A DNA stretch of 64,000 nt from Martelella alba (GTDB taxonomy: Bacteria; Pseudomonadota; Alphaproteobacteria; Rhizobiales; Rhizobiaceae): NCBI RefSeq assembly GCF_006516955.1, contig NZ_VHLG01000010.1:62001-126000 (forward strand), read 5' to 3'. Made by a program: the position numbers and the translations under genes. Shown here piece by piece: positions 9,101 through 17,281 of this stretch. The notes beneath the pieces are model-generated. The model ran no database searches and was not told where the DNA came from. It was given only the letters and a program-made list of their open reading frames with translations. Each line of letters starts with the position of its first letter. Position 1 is the stretch's first letter.

Positions 9101-9113
9101 TAAGCGAACACAT

Positions 9114-9911
9114 ATGTCATTTTCTATCTGGTCTCAACTCCGAACCACCGATTTTTCACAGATCGACCGGGAAAAGTCGATTGCGCTTCTGCCGGTTGGC
9201 GCGACCGAGCAGCATGGTCCGCATCTGCCGCTCAATACCGATAGCCTGCTGGCCGAGGCGATGGCGCTGGGTGCTGCGGCCAAGGCCGCTCAGGCCGATG
9301 TCTACGTTTTGCCGACGATCACCTATGCCAAGTCGGATGAGCATCTTTCCTTTCCAGGCACGCTGACGCTGGATGCGGCAACGCTGGAGGCCACAATCAC
9401 CCAGATCGGACGCAGCGTCGCGCGCAGCGGATTTTCCAAGCTCGTTTTCCTCAATGCCCATGGCGGGAATGTCCCGGTGCTGCAGATTGTGGCGCGGCGC
9501 CTGCGCAATGAGGAAAAGCTCTTTTGCGTTACGGCGGGCTGGATGGGCATGGGCTTTCCGGAAGGCCTCGTCAGTGCAGAGGAGCGCGCAAGCGGTATCC
9601 ATGGTGGATTTGTCGAGACCGCCGCCATGCTGCATTTCCGTCCCGATCTTGTGGATATGGATCAGGCGCGCAATTTCCGGCCCGCTTCCGCCGATGTTGC
9701 TGCCCGGAATGACGTTCTCCGTCTCGTTGGCCCCGTCGGGGCGGGCTGGATCGCCGAGGATCTGACGCCTGATGGGGTTGCCGGCAACGCAGCTGCGGCA
9801 ACGGCTGAGGCGGGCCAGGCGCTCGCCGACCATGCAACGGCCCGTTTCGCCCGTCTTCTCGATGAGACTGCGGCCTACCATCCGCCGTTTTTGGCTCAGG
9901 GAGAGCGTTGA
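9114..9911 (+). CDS. Creatininase-family amidohydrolase
   Basis: This 265-residue metal-dependent hydrolase of the creatininase superfamily opens cyclic amides such as creatinine or related lactams. Characteristic segments are LLPVGATEQHGPHLPLNTD (metal ligands E, H, D), YAKSDEHLSFPGTLTL, VFLNAHGGN and SGIHGGFVETA (H and E). The ATG at 9114 is chosen because the protein then starts like its family (SIWSQLRTTDF); the longer frame from 9054 would run through the promoter. It is the first gene of a tight plus-strand operon and overlaps the next gene by one base. True creatininase activity is unproven, because family members act on diverse cyclic amides and formamidopyrimidines. Confidence 0.88.
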   Translation: MSFSIWSQLRTTDFSQIDREKSIALLPVGATEQHGPHLPLNTDSLLAEAMALGAAAKAAQADVYVLPTITYAKSDEHLSFPGTLTLDAATLEATITQIGRSVARSGFSKLVFLNAHGGNVPVLQIVARRLRNEEKLFCVTAGWMGMGFPEGLVSAEERASGIHGGFVETAAMLHFRPDLVDMDQARNFRPASADVAARNDVLRLVGPVGAGWIAEDLTPDGVAGNAAAATAEAGQALADHATARFARLLDETAAYHPPFLAQGER

Positions 9912-11200
9912 TGCCGCTGCCGGTCCTGTTTCGCAATATTGCCGTCGTAAGCGCACTGACGCAGGGCTTTGCCCTGCGCGCGGCTGGTTCTGACGGGCTG
10001 TCCCACACCGATATCGCTTTCGTCGATGGTGTCTTTGCCGATGCCCGGGGCCTTGGTGAGGTCGAGGGCATTGATGCATCCGGCATGCTGCTGCTGCCGG
10101 GCTTTGTCGATTGCCATGTCCATCTCGACAAGGCCTATACCGCGCGGCGCACCGGTGTCTCACGTGCGGGTCTTGACGAGGCCGTCCGCCTTGCCATGGG
10201 TGATTTCAAAAACCGTAGCGAGGCCGATCTCGATCTGCGCATGGAGCGGGCGCTCGCGCGCGCCTTTGCCAATGGTACTGTGGCGCTCAGAACACATCTC
10301 GATACGCCTGACATGCCAGCCCAAAGCCCGGCCTGGCGCGTGCTTGGCGCGAAACGTCAGGCCTGGGCGGACCGGATTGTCATTCAGCCTGTTGCGCTGA
10401 TGGCGCTTTCGCGCCTTGATGATGTTGATGATTTCGACCGCCGTGCCGGTGAAATTGCCGAGCGTGACGGTATTCTCGGTGCCTTTGTCAGCGCCGGCAG
10501 TGCAACGCCGGAACGGCTGGACCGGTTGTTTTCCATTGCCGAACGTCACCGTCTGGATATCGATCTCCATGTTGACGAGACGCTGGATGCCACTGCCAAC
10601 GGGCTTTCGCTTCTGGCCGACGCGCGTCTGAGAAGCGATTTCTCCGGCCGGGTGGTTGCAGGGCATTGCTGCGCGCTGGCGCACAAGAGCCCGGAGGTTC
10701 TGGCTGATACGATCACCCGTGTTGAAAGTGCAGGGATCGATGTTGTCAGCCTGCCGATGACCAACGGCTATCTTCAGGATGCAGGTCCCGATCGCACACC
10801 GCGCCTGCGCGGGATCGCCCCGGTGAAGGAACTTGCCCAGGCAGGGATTTCCGTCGCCTTTGCCTCCGATAATGTTCAGGATGCTTTCTTCCCTTTCGGT
10901 GATTTTGACATGTTGCAGGTTCTGCGGCAGGCGGTCATGCTGGGCCAGCTTGAGTGTGACGCCGGTCAATGGCTTCCCGCCGTCTTTGACAAGCCTGCCG
11001 CAATGATGGGATTGAAGAAGACCGGCCGCATTGGGCCGGGCGCACGCGCCGATGCCGTGATTTTCGATGCCGGTGATCTCATTGATCTCTTCTCGAAGCC
11101 TTGTCTTTTCCGCCGCGTCTATCGCGCGGGCAGCGAAATTGCAGACCGGCATTTTCCAGATCGTGCTCAACACTCCCCAGAAAGGCTGAAACGCGCATGA
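9911..11200 (+). CDS. Cytosine-deaminase-like (CodA-type) amidohydrolase
   Basis: This 429-residue metallo-dependent hydrolase has a TIM-barrel fold. The metal site motifs follow the CodA pattern: GFVDCHVHLDKAY, DLHVDETLD, GHCCAL and ASDNVQDAFFPFGDFDMLQ. The family hydrolyses C-N bonds of pyrimidines, isocytosines or small ring amides. ATG 9911 overlaps the creatininase stop (TGATG), and the 3' end overlaps the next gene by ATGA, so the three enzymes are translationally coupled. Together with the creatininase it suggests stepwise ring opening and deamination of an N-heterocycle. The substrate is not known. Confidence 0.88.
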   Translation: MPLPVLFRNIAVVSALTQGFALRAAGSDGLSHTDIAFVDGVFADARGLGEVEGIDASGMLLLPGFVDCHVHLDKAYTARRTGVSRAGLDEAVRLAMGDFKNRSEADLDLRMERALARAFANGTVALRTHLDTPDMPAQSPAWRVLGAKRQAWADRIVIQPVALMALSRLDDVDDFDRRAGEIAERDGILGAFVSAGSATPERLDRLFSIAERHRLDIDLHVDETLDATANGLSLLADARLRSDFSGRVVAGHCCALAHKSPEVLADTITRVESAGIDVVSLPMTNGYLQDAGPDRTPRLRGIAPVKELAQAGISVAFASDNVQDAFFPFGDFDMLQVLRQAVMLGQLECDAGQWLPAVFDKPAAMMGLKKTGRIGPGARADAVIFDAGDLIDLFSKPCLFRRVYRAGSEIADRHFPDRAQHSPERLKRA

Positions 11201-12588
11201 CAGCCGATATTGCCGCCGCCAAAGCGGCCCTTGCCCATCTCGATTGTGACGATCACCCGCAGACGGTGCGGCAGAAAAGCCGGGATTTCTACTGGTACAG
11301 CCCGATCCTGAAGCCGATGCTGGAAGACGTCGCCGCCGACTTTGTCGTTGCGCCACGCTCGGAGGCCGAGGTGATCGAGGTGCTTGCCACCTGCTATCGC
11401 TTTGACGTGCCGGTGACCGTGCGCGGGGGCGGAACCGGCAATTACGGTCAGGCCATGCCGCTTGCTGGCGGCTGCGTGCTGCATATGCGGCATATGGATC
11501 GCGTGATTGAAATCGCTGATGATCATCTCGTTTGTGAGGTGGGCGCCATCATCGCCGATATCGAACGGCAGGCGCGGCAAGAGGATCGCGAGATCCGGCT
11601 ATTCCCCTCCACTACGGCAACAGCGACCATTGGCGGCTTCATCGCCGGCGGCTCCAGCGGCGTCGGTGCCATTCGCTGGGGCGGGCTCAGAACGCCAGGC
11701 AATATCCGCCGCGTCCGGCTTGTGACGATGGAGGAGCGTCCGCGCATTGTTGAATTGCAGGGCGAGGATATCTTCAAGGCGGCGCATGCCTACGGCGTGA
11801 ACGGTGTGATGACCGAAATCGAAATCCCCGTAGATCCGGCCGGTGACTGGGTCGACGTTCTGATCGGCGCGGAAGATTTTGCCGCAGCAACGCGGCTGGC
11901 CTTTGCCATCGGCAAGGCGGAGACCATCAAGAAACGCATGGTCTCGACGTTTGAGCCTGAAATTCCGGCGCGCTATTTCACCCGCCATGCGCCTTTTCTC
12001 CATGAGGGCGAGGCCCTTGTCGCGGTTATGGCGGCGCGGGATGATCTTGATGCGCTGGCAATGCTTGCCGCTGACCATGGCGCAAGCCTGCGTTTTCGTG
12101 CGGATCGTGACGGCGCTGGTAAAAGACTGCCGCCAGCCTATGAGATCGCCTGGAACCACACGACGCTCAGGGCACTGAAGATCGATCCGGATACCACCAC
12201 CTATCTCCAGATGATGCTGCCATCCGACGATCTTTATGCCGCGATGGAGCGGGTAAAGGCCATCTTCGGCGATGAATTGCTGCTGCATAGTGAATTTACC
12301 CGCTTTTCCGGCCGGGTCTCGGCGGTGTTTCTGCCGCTGGTGCGCTATAGCGACAATGCCCGTCTTGAGGAGATCATCCTCATCCTTGAGCGCGATCTCG
12401 GCGTCACCGTCTTCAATCCGCATCGCCTGACGCTGGAGGAAGGCGGCATGAAGCGCACCGATCTCGGCCAGCTCGCCTTCAAACGCGAAACCGATCCCAA
12501 GGGACTGATGAACCCGGGAAAAATGATCGCCTGGACGAATCCCGACTGGACAGCCGAACCGGGCAAGGCCTTTCTTTTCACTCATTGA
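11197..12588 (+). CDS. FAD-binding oxidase (GlcD/FAD_binding_4 type)
   Basis: This 463-residue flavoprotein has a PCMH-type FAD domain in residues ~1-230: the P-R-S-E-A-E-V segment, VTVRGGGTGNYGQAMPLAGG, and GGFIAGGSSGVGAIRWGG. An FAD-linked oxidase C-terminal domain follows, ending in a region with LMNPGKMIAW, as in glycolate oxidase GlcD and D-lactate dehydrogenases. ATG 11197 overlaps the amidohydrolase stop by 4 bases, and an in-frame upstream start would lie inside that gene. It would oxidise a hydroxy acid or amine produced by the two hydrolases, with electrons passed on to quinone or oxygen. The substrate is inference. Confidence 0.9.
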   Translation: MTADIAAAKAALAHLDCDDHPQTVRQKSRDFYWYSPILKPMLEDVAADFVVAPRSEAEVIEVLATCYRFDVPVTVRGGGTGNYGQAMPLAGGCVLHMRHMDRVIEIADDHLVCEVGAIIADIERQARQEDREIRLFPSTTATATIGGFIAGGSSGVGAIRWGGLRTPGNIRRVRLVTMEERPRIVELQGEDIFKAAHAYGVNGVMTEIEIPVDPAGDWVDVLIGAEDFAAATRLAFAIGKAETIKKRMVSTFEPEIPARYFTRHAPFLHEGEALVAVMAARDDLDALAMLAADHGASLRFRADRDGAGKRLPPAYEIAWNHTTLRALKIDPDTTTYLQMMLPSDDLYAAMERVKAIFGDELLLHSEFTRFSGRVSAVFLPLVRYSDNARLEEIILILERDLGVTVFNPHRLTLEEGGMKRTDLGQLAFKRETDPKGLMNPGKMIAWTNPDWTAEPGKAFLFTH

Positions 12589-12635
12589 TTCTGACCTGGC
12601 CGAAAGCCGGTCAAATCCGATATTTCGAGACCATT

Positions 12636-13217
12636 ATGAGAGTTCACGTCATCTACGCCCATCCCCTTAATGACAGCCTTGCGGCAAAGCTGCATGAGAC
12701 CGTGGTCGAAAGTCTGATTGCCGCCGGTCATCAGGTCGACGATCTCGATCTTTACGCGGAGAAATTCGATCCGGTTCTGTCCGCTGACGACCGTCGTGAA
12801 TACCATGATATCCCTGAAAACCGGGCCCGGATCGATCCCTATGTCGCACGGCTTCAGGCCGCCGATGCGCTGGTTCTGTGCCATCCGGTTTGGAATTTCG
12901 GCTGGCCGGCCATCCTGAAGGGCTATTTCGATCGCGTCTTTCTGCCGGATGTTTCTTTCAAGCTCACCGATGGCAAGCTTGGGCCGGGGCTGACCAATAT
13001 CCGCAAGCTGGCAACGGTGACCACCTATGGATCGAAGCGCTGGCGGGCAGCCTTTCTCGGCGATGCCCCGCGCAAGAATGCGACCCGTTTCCTCCGTGTC
13101 GTCTGCGCGCCGGGGGTGAAGGTGGAATATCATGCGCTCTACGACATGAATAATGTCGGCGAACACAAAACCGCCGCTTATATCGAGAAGATCCGCCAGG
13201 CCATGCTTCGCTTCTGA
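12636..13217 (+). CDS. NAD(P)H-dependent flavin oxidoreductase (NQO1/KefF/MdaB fold)
   Basis: This 193-residue flavodoxin-like reductase has the FMN/FAD-phosphate region near the start (VIYAHPLNDSLAAKLHE) and the core motif LVLCHPVWNFGWPAILKGYFDRVF. Family members reduce quinones or supply reduced flavin. ATG 12636 is chosen because it places VHVIYAHP at the N-terminus as in relatives. It is 47 nt after the FAD oxidase and 28 nt before the ABC ATPase, consistent with one operon. It may act as the electron-transfer partner of the pathway. Confidence 0.88.
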   Translation: MRVHVIYAHPLNDSLAAKLHETVVESLIAAGHQVDDLDLYAEKFDPVLSADDRREYHDIPENRARIDPYVARLQAADALVLCHPVWNFGWPAILKGYFDRVFLPDVSFKLTDGKLGPGLTNIRKLATVTTYGSKRWRAAFLGDAPRKNATRFLRVVCAPGVKVEYHALYDMNNVGEHKTAAYIEKIRQAMLRF

Positions 13218-13245
13218 CCGGGGACAGCAATCAGAAAGGCGCGTC

Positions 13246-14049
13246 ATGACGACCACGACTGCAAAAGATCCTGCGGCTGACGATGCCGCGCGGCAGGATG
13301 ATCCGCCGGCAATTGCCTTCGAGCAGGTCTCGATGCGTTTTCCCGATGGCACGCTTGCGCTGCGCGATGTCAACCTGAAGGTCATGCCCGGCGAATTCAT
13401 TTCGCTGATCGGCCCATCGGGCTGCGGCAAGTCCACCCTCTTGAAGATTGCCAGTGGCCTTGTCTCCCATACGCAGGGCGATGTCTGGGTCGACCGGGAA
13501 AATCTCGGCTATACGTTTCAGGATGCAACGCTGATGCCCTGGCGTAGCGTCAGGGACAATGTCGAACTGCTGATGGAACTACGCGGTTATCCGCCAGCCA
13601 GGCGCGCGCGCATAGCCCGCGAAAAGATCGAACTGGTTGGCCTTTCCGGTTTTGAGGATCACTATCCGGCACGGCTTTCCGGCGGCATGAAAATGCGTGT
13701 CTCGCTCGCTCGTTCGCTGGCGCTCAATCCCAATGTCTTCATGTTTGACGAACCCTTCGGCGCGCTCGACGAGATTACCCGCGAGCGGCTGAACGAAGAG
13801 GTTCTGACCCTTTACGGGCGCGAAAAGCTGACCGGCATTTTCGTCACCCACTCCATTGCCGAAGCCGTCTACATGTCCGGAAAAGTGGTGTTGATGTCGC
13901 CGCGGCCGGGTCGGATTGTCGAGGTGTTTGACGTGCCCTTTGGCTATCCGCGTCGGCCGGAACTCCGTTATGATCCAGCCTTCTCGGCGCTTTGCGGGAC
14001 GCTTTCGGCGGCGTTGAGGCAGACGATCGAGGATAGCCAGGATGACTGA
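13246..14049 (+). CDS. ABC transporter ATP-binding protein, NitT/TauT (SsuB-like)
   Basis: This 267-residue ATPase belongs to the nitrate/sulfonate/taurine importer class. It has Walker [10 protein letters not shown], signature LSGGMKMR, Walker B VFMFDEP and H-loop VTHSI. The ATG at 13246 follows an AGAAAGG-type ribosome site; the longer frame would start inside the reductase gene. It overlaps the permease by 8 nt. This transporter class commonly imports nitrogen- or sulfur-containing organic molecules and thiamine precursors (family knowledge), which fits an N-heterocycle as substrate. Confidence 0.93.
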   Translation: MTTTTAKDPAADDAARQDDPPAIAFEQVSMRFPDGTLALRDVNLKVMPGEFISLIGPSGCGKSTLLKIASGLVSHTQGDVWVDRENLGYTFQDATLMPWRSVRDNVELLMELRGYPPARRARIAREKIELVGLSGFEDHYPARLSGGMKMRVSLARSLALNPNVFMFDEPFGALDEITRERLNEEVLTLYGREKLTGIFVTHSIAEAVYMSGKVVLMSPRPGRIVEVFDVPFGYPRRPELRYDPAFSALCGTLSAALRQTIEDSQDD

Positions 14050-14899
14050 GACAGACGCGCCAAAGATCACCCGCTATCCGGCGACGCCATTGCCTGGCGC
14101 ACCATCGCTTGGCAAACGCATGGCGCGCGAGCTTTTGCCGCCGGTGCTGATGGGCATTGTCATCGTCATTGCCTATCATGTGCTGCGCTCCACGCTTCCC
14201 GAACATCGCCTGTTCTTGATGCCGGATTCGCGCGGCATGTGGGAACAGGTGCTGACGAGACCCGACTTTCTCGCCGAGCTCCTTAACCGCTCGCTGAAGA
14301 CGATCTCGATTGCTTTGGCCGGACTTTTGATCTCGATCCCGCTCGGCATTGTTCTCGCCATCGTCATGTTCCGCTTTTATGTGATGGAAAAGGCGGTCTT
14401 TCCCTATCTCGTGGCGCTGCAGTCCATTCCCGTTATGGCGATCATTCCGCTGATCCAGAGCGCCATAGGGTTCGGCTTTTTCCCAAAGGTTTTGATCGTC
14501 GCGCTCTTCACCTTTTTCGCCATTCCGACAACATTGCTGCTCGGTCTGAAAAGTGTCGACCGCAACATCATCAACCTCTTCAAGCTGCAAAATGCCAGCT
14601 GGTGGGTCATGTTGACAAAGGCCGGACTGCCCTCCTCCGCACCAACACTGTTTGCGGGGCTGCGCATTTCTGGCTCGCTGGCCGTGATCGCCGCCATTGT
14701 CTCGGAACTCTTCTTTCTGTCGGGGCGTGGCGGGCTGGGTCAGCTCTTGATGAATGCCAAGATCGACTTCAAATACGAACAGATGTATGCCGCACTGATC
14801 ATGTCGTCATTGCTGTCGATCGCGGTCTATCTGATGTTCAATTGGCTCGGGAACCGGCTGTTTTCGAACTGGCACGAATCCGGCGGCAAACCGCAATAG
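14042..14899 (+). CDS. ABC transporter permease, NitT/TauT (SsuC-like)
   Basis: This 285-residue inner-membrane permease has about six transmembrane helices and the BPD_transp_1 domain. The cytoplasmic EAA-like loop lies around residues 180-200 (FKLQNASWWVMLTKAGLPSS), followed by LFAGLRISGSLAVIAAIVSELF as in SsuC/TauC. It overlaps the ATPase gene by 8 nt and precedes the binding-protein gene by 43 nt. Confidence 0.92.
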   Translation: MTETDAPKITRYPATPLPGAPSLGKRMARELLPPVLMGIVIVIAYHVLRSTLPEHRLFLMPDSRGMWEQVLTRPDFLAELLNRSLKTISIALAGLLISIPLGIVLAIVMFRFYVMEKAVFPYLVALQSIPVMAIIPLIQSAIGFGFFPKVLIVALFTFFAIPTTLLLGLKSVDRNIINLFKLQNASWWVMLTKAGLPSSAPTLFAGLRISGSLAVIAAIVSELFFLSGRGGLGQLLMNAKIDFKYEQMYAALIMSSLLSIAVYLMFNWLGNRLFSNWHESGGKPQ

Positions 14900-14942
14900 C
14901 GGGCCGGCAACACAAGGCCCAAAAGGGACAAAGGGGAATTCG

Positions 14943-16100
14943 ATGAAGATGTTTCACAAGGCCGCTCTGACCGGCGTTCTGACACTGGCAACGCTTTCCG
15001 CCGGCAACGCTGCCGCTGGTGAATTTGCCGAAAGCCACTACACGACGCCGCTCGGCGATGTCTGCCCCAATCCGCTGATCCTGCAGAAGGACTGGCTGGC
15101 CGAGGCCGAGCAGGGCATGATCTATCAGCTGATCGGATCCGGCGGCAAGATGGAGAGCGGTAAATATACCGGTCCGCTCGGCTCCACCGGCATCGACCTG
15201 GAAATCCTCGAAGGCGGCGGCGGCATTGGCCTGGGCGATGGCGAAACCGCCTATTCCGCGCTCTATATGGGTAATTCCCGCGCCGGTGTCGTGCCTGATA
15301 TCGCCTATCAGGAACTCGACAATTCCTTCATCTTCTCCAAGCGCTTTCCGGTTGTCGGTGTCTTCGCACCGCTTGATGTCGCCCCGACGGCGCTCCTGTG
15401 GGACAAGGCCACTTATCCGGACGGTTTCAAGTCCATCGATGATCTCAAGGTCTTTGCTGCATCCGACAAGGGCAAGATCTATGTCTCGACCATCAAACGC
15501 ACTTTCGGCCGCAATCTGGTTGACGAGGGCGTGCCGGAGGACGCCTTTATCGAAGGTTACCGCGGTGATCTGGAGAATTTCGTCACCCATAATGGCAGCT
15601 GGCTGAACCAGGGCTTCGTCACCAACGAAGTCTACAAGCTGGAAAACGGTCAGAACTGGTCCAAGCCGATCGATTATCTGCTGATCAACGATCTCGGCTA
15701 TCGCAATTATACCGGCATGCTCTCGGTCGCCAAAAACCGGCTTGACGAGCTGACGCCCTGCCTCACCAAGCTGGTGCCGCTGTTCCAGCAGGCTGCCGTC
15801 GACTATGCCAATGATCCGGCCGAGGTCAACGCGGTGATCTATGAGTTCAATGAGGGAGGCAATGCCGTTGGCTGGTGGAAGACCGACAAGGATCTGCTTG
15901 CCTATGCGTCGAAGGCCATGGTCGACAACCATCTGATCGGCAACGGACCGGATGATACGATCGGTGATTTCGACATGGATCGTGTTGCCGAGATGCTCGA
16001 AATCGTCCGCCCGACGCTGGATGAGCGTTCCGATATGGATGTCAAGCCGGAGGATGTGGTCACCAACCAGTTCATCGATCCGGCGATCGGCCTGAAATGA
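14943..16100 (+). CDS. ABC transporter substrate-binding protein (NMT1/SsuA-like), exported
   Basis: This 385-residue periplasmic binding protein has a Sec signal peptide (HKAALTGVLTLATLSAGNAAAG, cleavage near residue 27). The mature part has the two-lobed NMT1/SsuA layout, with a conserved GDGETAYSALYMGNSRAG strand-loop and a long C-terminal helical part. It is somewhat larger than typical SsuA proteins (~320). The ATG has an AAAGGGG site upstream and the stop overlaps folD by ATGA. The ligand cannot be read from the sequence. Context suggests a small N-containing ring compound imported for the catabolic enzymes upstream. Confidence 0.85.
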   Translation: MKMFHKAALTGVLTLATLSAGNAAAGEFAESHYTTPLGDVCPNPLILQKDWLAEAEQGMIYQLIGSGGKMESGKYTGPLGSTGIDLEILEGGGGIGLGDGETAYSALYMGNSRAGVVPDIAYQELDNSFIFSKRFPVVGVFAPLDVAPTALLWDKATYPDGFKSIDDLKVFAASDKGKIYVSTIKRTFGRNLVDEGVPEDAFIEGYRGDLENFVTHNGSWLNQGFVTNEVYKLENGQNWSKPIDYLLINDLGYRNYTGMLSVAKNRLDELTPCLTKLVPLFQQAAVDYANDPAEVNAVIYEFNEGGNAVGWWKTDKDLLAYASKAMVDNHLIGNGPDDTIGDFDMDRVAEMLEIVRPTLDERSDMDVKPEDVVTNQFIDPAIGLK

Positions 16101-16975
16101 GCGGACCGATGGCGTGTCTTCTAGACGGCGATGCCTTTGCCGCGTCTTTGCGTCAGGATATGGCGAAGCGCGTTCATGCGCTTTCGCTGGCTGGCCGGCC
16201 GCTGAAACTTGTAACCCTGCTTGTCGGTGATAATCCGGCAAGCAGTGCCTATATCGCCCGAAAACATGCCGATTGTGCCGAACTTGGCATTCTGTCGGAA
16301 GATCTGAGGCTTCCGGCGATCATTGATCAGCAGCGGCTGATGGCTGAAATCGCGCGGCTTAACGCCGATGACAGCGTCACCGGTTTTCTGGTGCAGCTGC
16401 CTTTGCCCACGCATCTGAATGAAGCGGAAGCCCTTGAAGCGGTCAGCCCGGCGAAAGATATTGACGGTCTGCACCCAATCAATCTGGGGCGGCTCCTTGC
16501 CGGCACACCCGGCCTGCTGCCCTGCACGCCCCATGCGATCTGGAAGCTTCTCACGCATCACGATATCCCGCTTGCCGGGCGCCATGTCACCATCATCGGC
16601 CGCGGTGCGCTCGTCGGCCGGCCGCTCGCCATGCTTTTGACCCTCAAGGGGATCGACGCAACGCTCACGCTGCTGAACAGTGCAACGCCGGATCTGGCCG
16701 ACTTCACCCGGTCAGCCGATGTCGTCATTTCGGCGGCAGGCGTCGCCGGCCTTGTGACCGCGTCCATGATCCGGCCCGGTGCCACAGTGGTCGGCGTTGG
16801 CATCAGCTATGGTGCGGATGGTGAAATGATTTCTGACATCGCCGATGATGTTGCCGCGACAGCGCAAGCGGTGACTCCACGCCATGGCTCGGTCGGAGCC
16901 GTAACGCGGGCGATGCTGCTTGAAAATCTGATTGCGATTGCCGAGGCCGGTCAGGCCTTGTCGAAGGGGTTGTAG
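16097..16975 (+). CDS. folD: FolD-like methylenetetrahydrofolate dehydrogenase/cyclohydrolase
   Basis: This 292-residue FolD homologue converts methylene-THF to formyl-THF in the cytoplasm. The cyclohydrolase/dehydrogenase residues are present: Tyr and Lys in SSAYIARKHADCAELGI, Gln in VQLPLPTH and Asp in KDIDGLHP. The NADP loop reads IIGRGALVGRPL. The usual PGGVGPMT signature is replaced by RHGSVGAVT, which is unusual. It is the last plus-strand gene of the catabolic operon, overlapping the binding-protein gene by 4 nt. Operon location suggests that the pathway releases a one-carbon unit onto tetrahydrofolate rather than a housekeeping role. Compare the degenerate paralogue at 7376-8227. Confidence 0.88.
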   Translation: MSGPMACLLDGDAFAASLRQDMAKRVHALSLAGRPLKLVTLLVGDNPASSAYIARKHADCAELGILSEDLRLPAIIDQQRLMAEIARLNADDSVTGFLVQLPLPTHLNEAEALEAVSPAKDIDGLHPINLGRLLAGTPGLLPCTPHAIWKLLTHHDIPLAGRHVTIIGRGALVGRPLAMLLTLKGIDATLTLLNSATPDLADFTRSADVVISAAGVAGLVTASMIRPGATVVGVGISYGADGEMISDIADDVAATAQAVTPRHGSVGAVTRAMLLENLIAIAEAGQALSKGL

Positions 16976-17190
16976 CCCGGTTTCTTGTAGAGCGTTTCCG
17001 CGCTTTCAAGGATATCCGGCCGGTAAACCTTTTCGGGCCATTCTTCAGGCGAGAACTCTTCAATCGCCACCGATACAGCCTTTTCAGAACAGCCTGCCCC
17101 TTCCATCACGGCTTTGGTCAGAAGATCGGCGATCTTCTGCTTCTGTTCATCGGTGCGGCCGGCAAAAAGCTTGAGCTGGACATGGGGCAT
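16951..17190 (-). CDS. 4-oxalocrotonate tautomerase-like protein
   Basis: This 79-residue tautomerase-superfamily protein has Pro immediately after the initiator Met (MPHVQLKLFAGRTDEQKQ), the hallmark catalytic N-terminal proline. That decides the start at 17190, where AGAGGAA lies 8 nt upstream. The central part (ALTK..MEGAGCSEKAVSVAIEEFSPEEW) matches the beta-alpha-beta layout. The family catalyses keto-enol tautomerisation or dehalogenation. It converges with and overlaps the 3' end of folD by 25 bp, so the two transcripts are antisense at their tails. It may act on an oxo intermediate of the neighbouring pathway. Confidence 0.85.
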   Translation of the reverse strand: MPHVQLKLFAGRTDEQKQKIADLLTKAVMEGAGCSEKAVSVAIEEFSPEEWPEKVYRPDILESAETLYKKPGYNPFDKA

Positions 17191-17281
17191 GAAACGTTCC
17201 TCTTTCGGTTTTCCGCGAGACAAGCGCCGAACGCGTGCCAAGTCAACCGAAAGCAGCCTCGCTCAGGTAAAATCATCCCTG

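Noticed and set aside
9054-9113. Upstream in-frame start of the creatininase gene
   Set aside because: It overlaps a good sigma70-like promoter and the candidate operator, and adds 20 residues with no family match.
14838-16241. Minus-strand 467-codon frame opposite the NitT-type binding protein
   Set aside because: It mirrors the third-position GC of the real gene, crosses the folD start, and has no recognisable domain. The plus-strand gene has a signal peptide and tight operon context.
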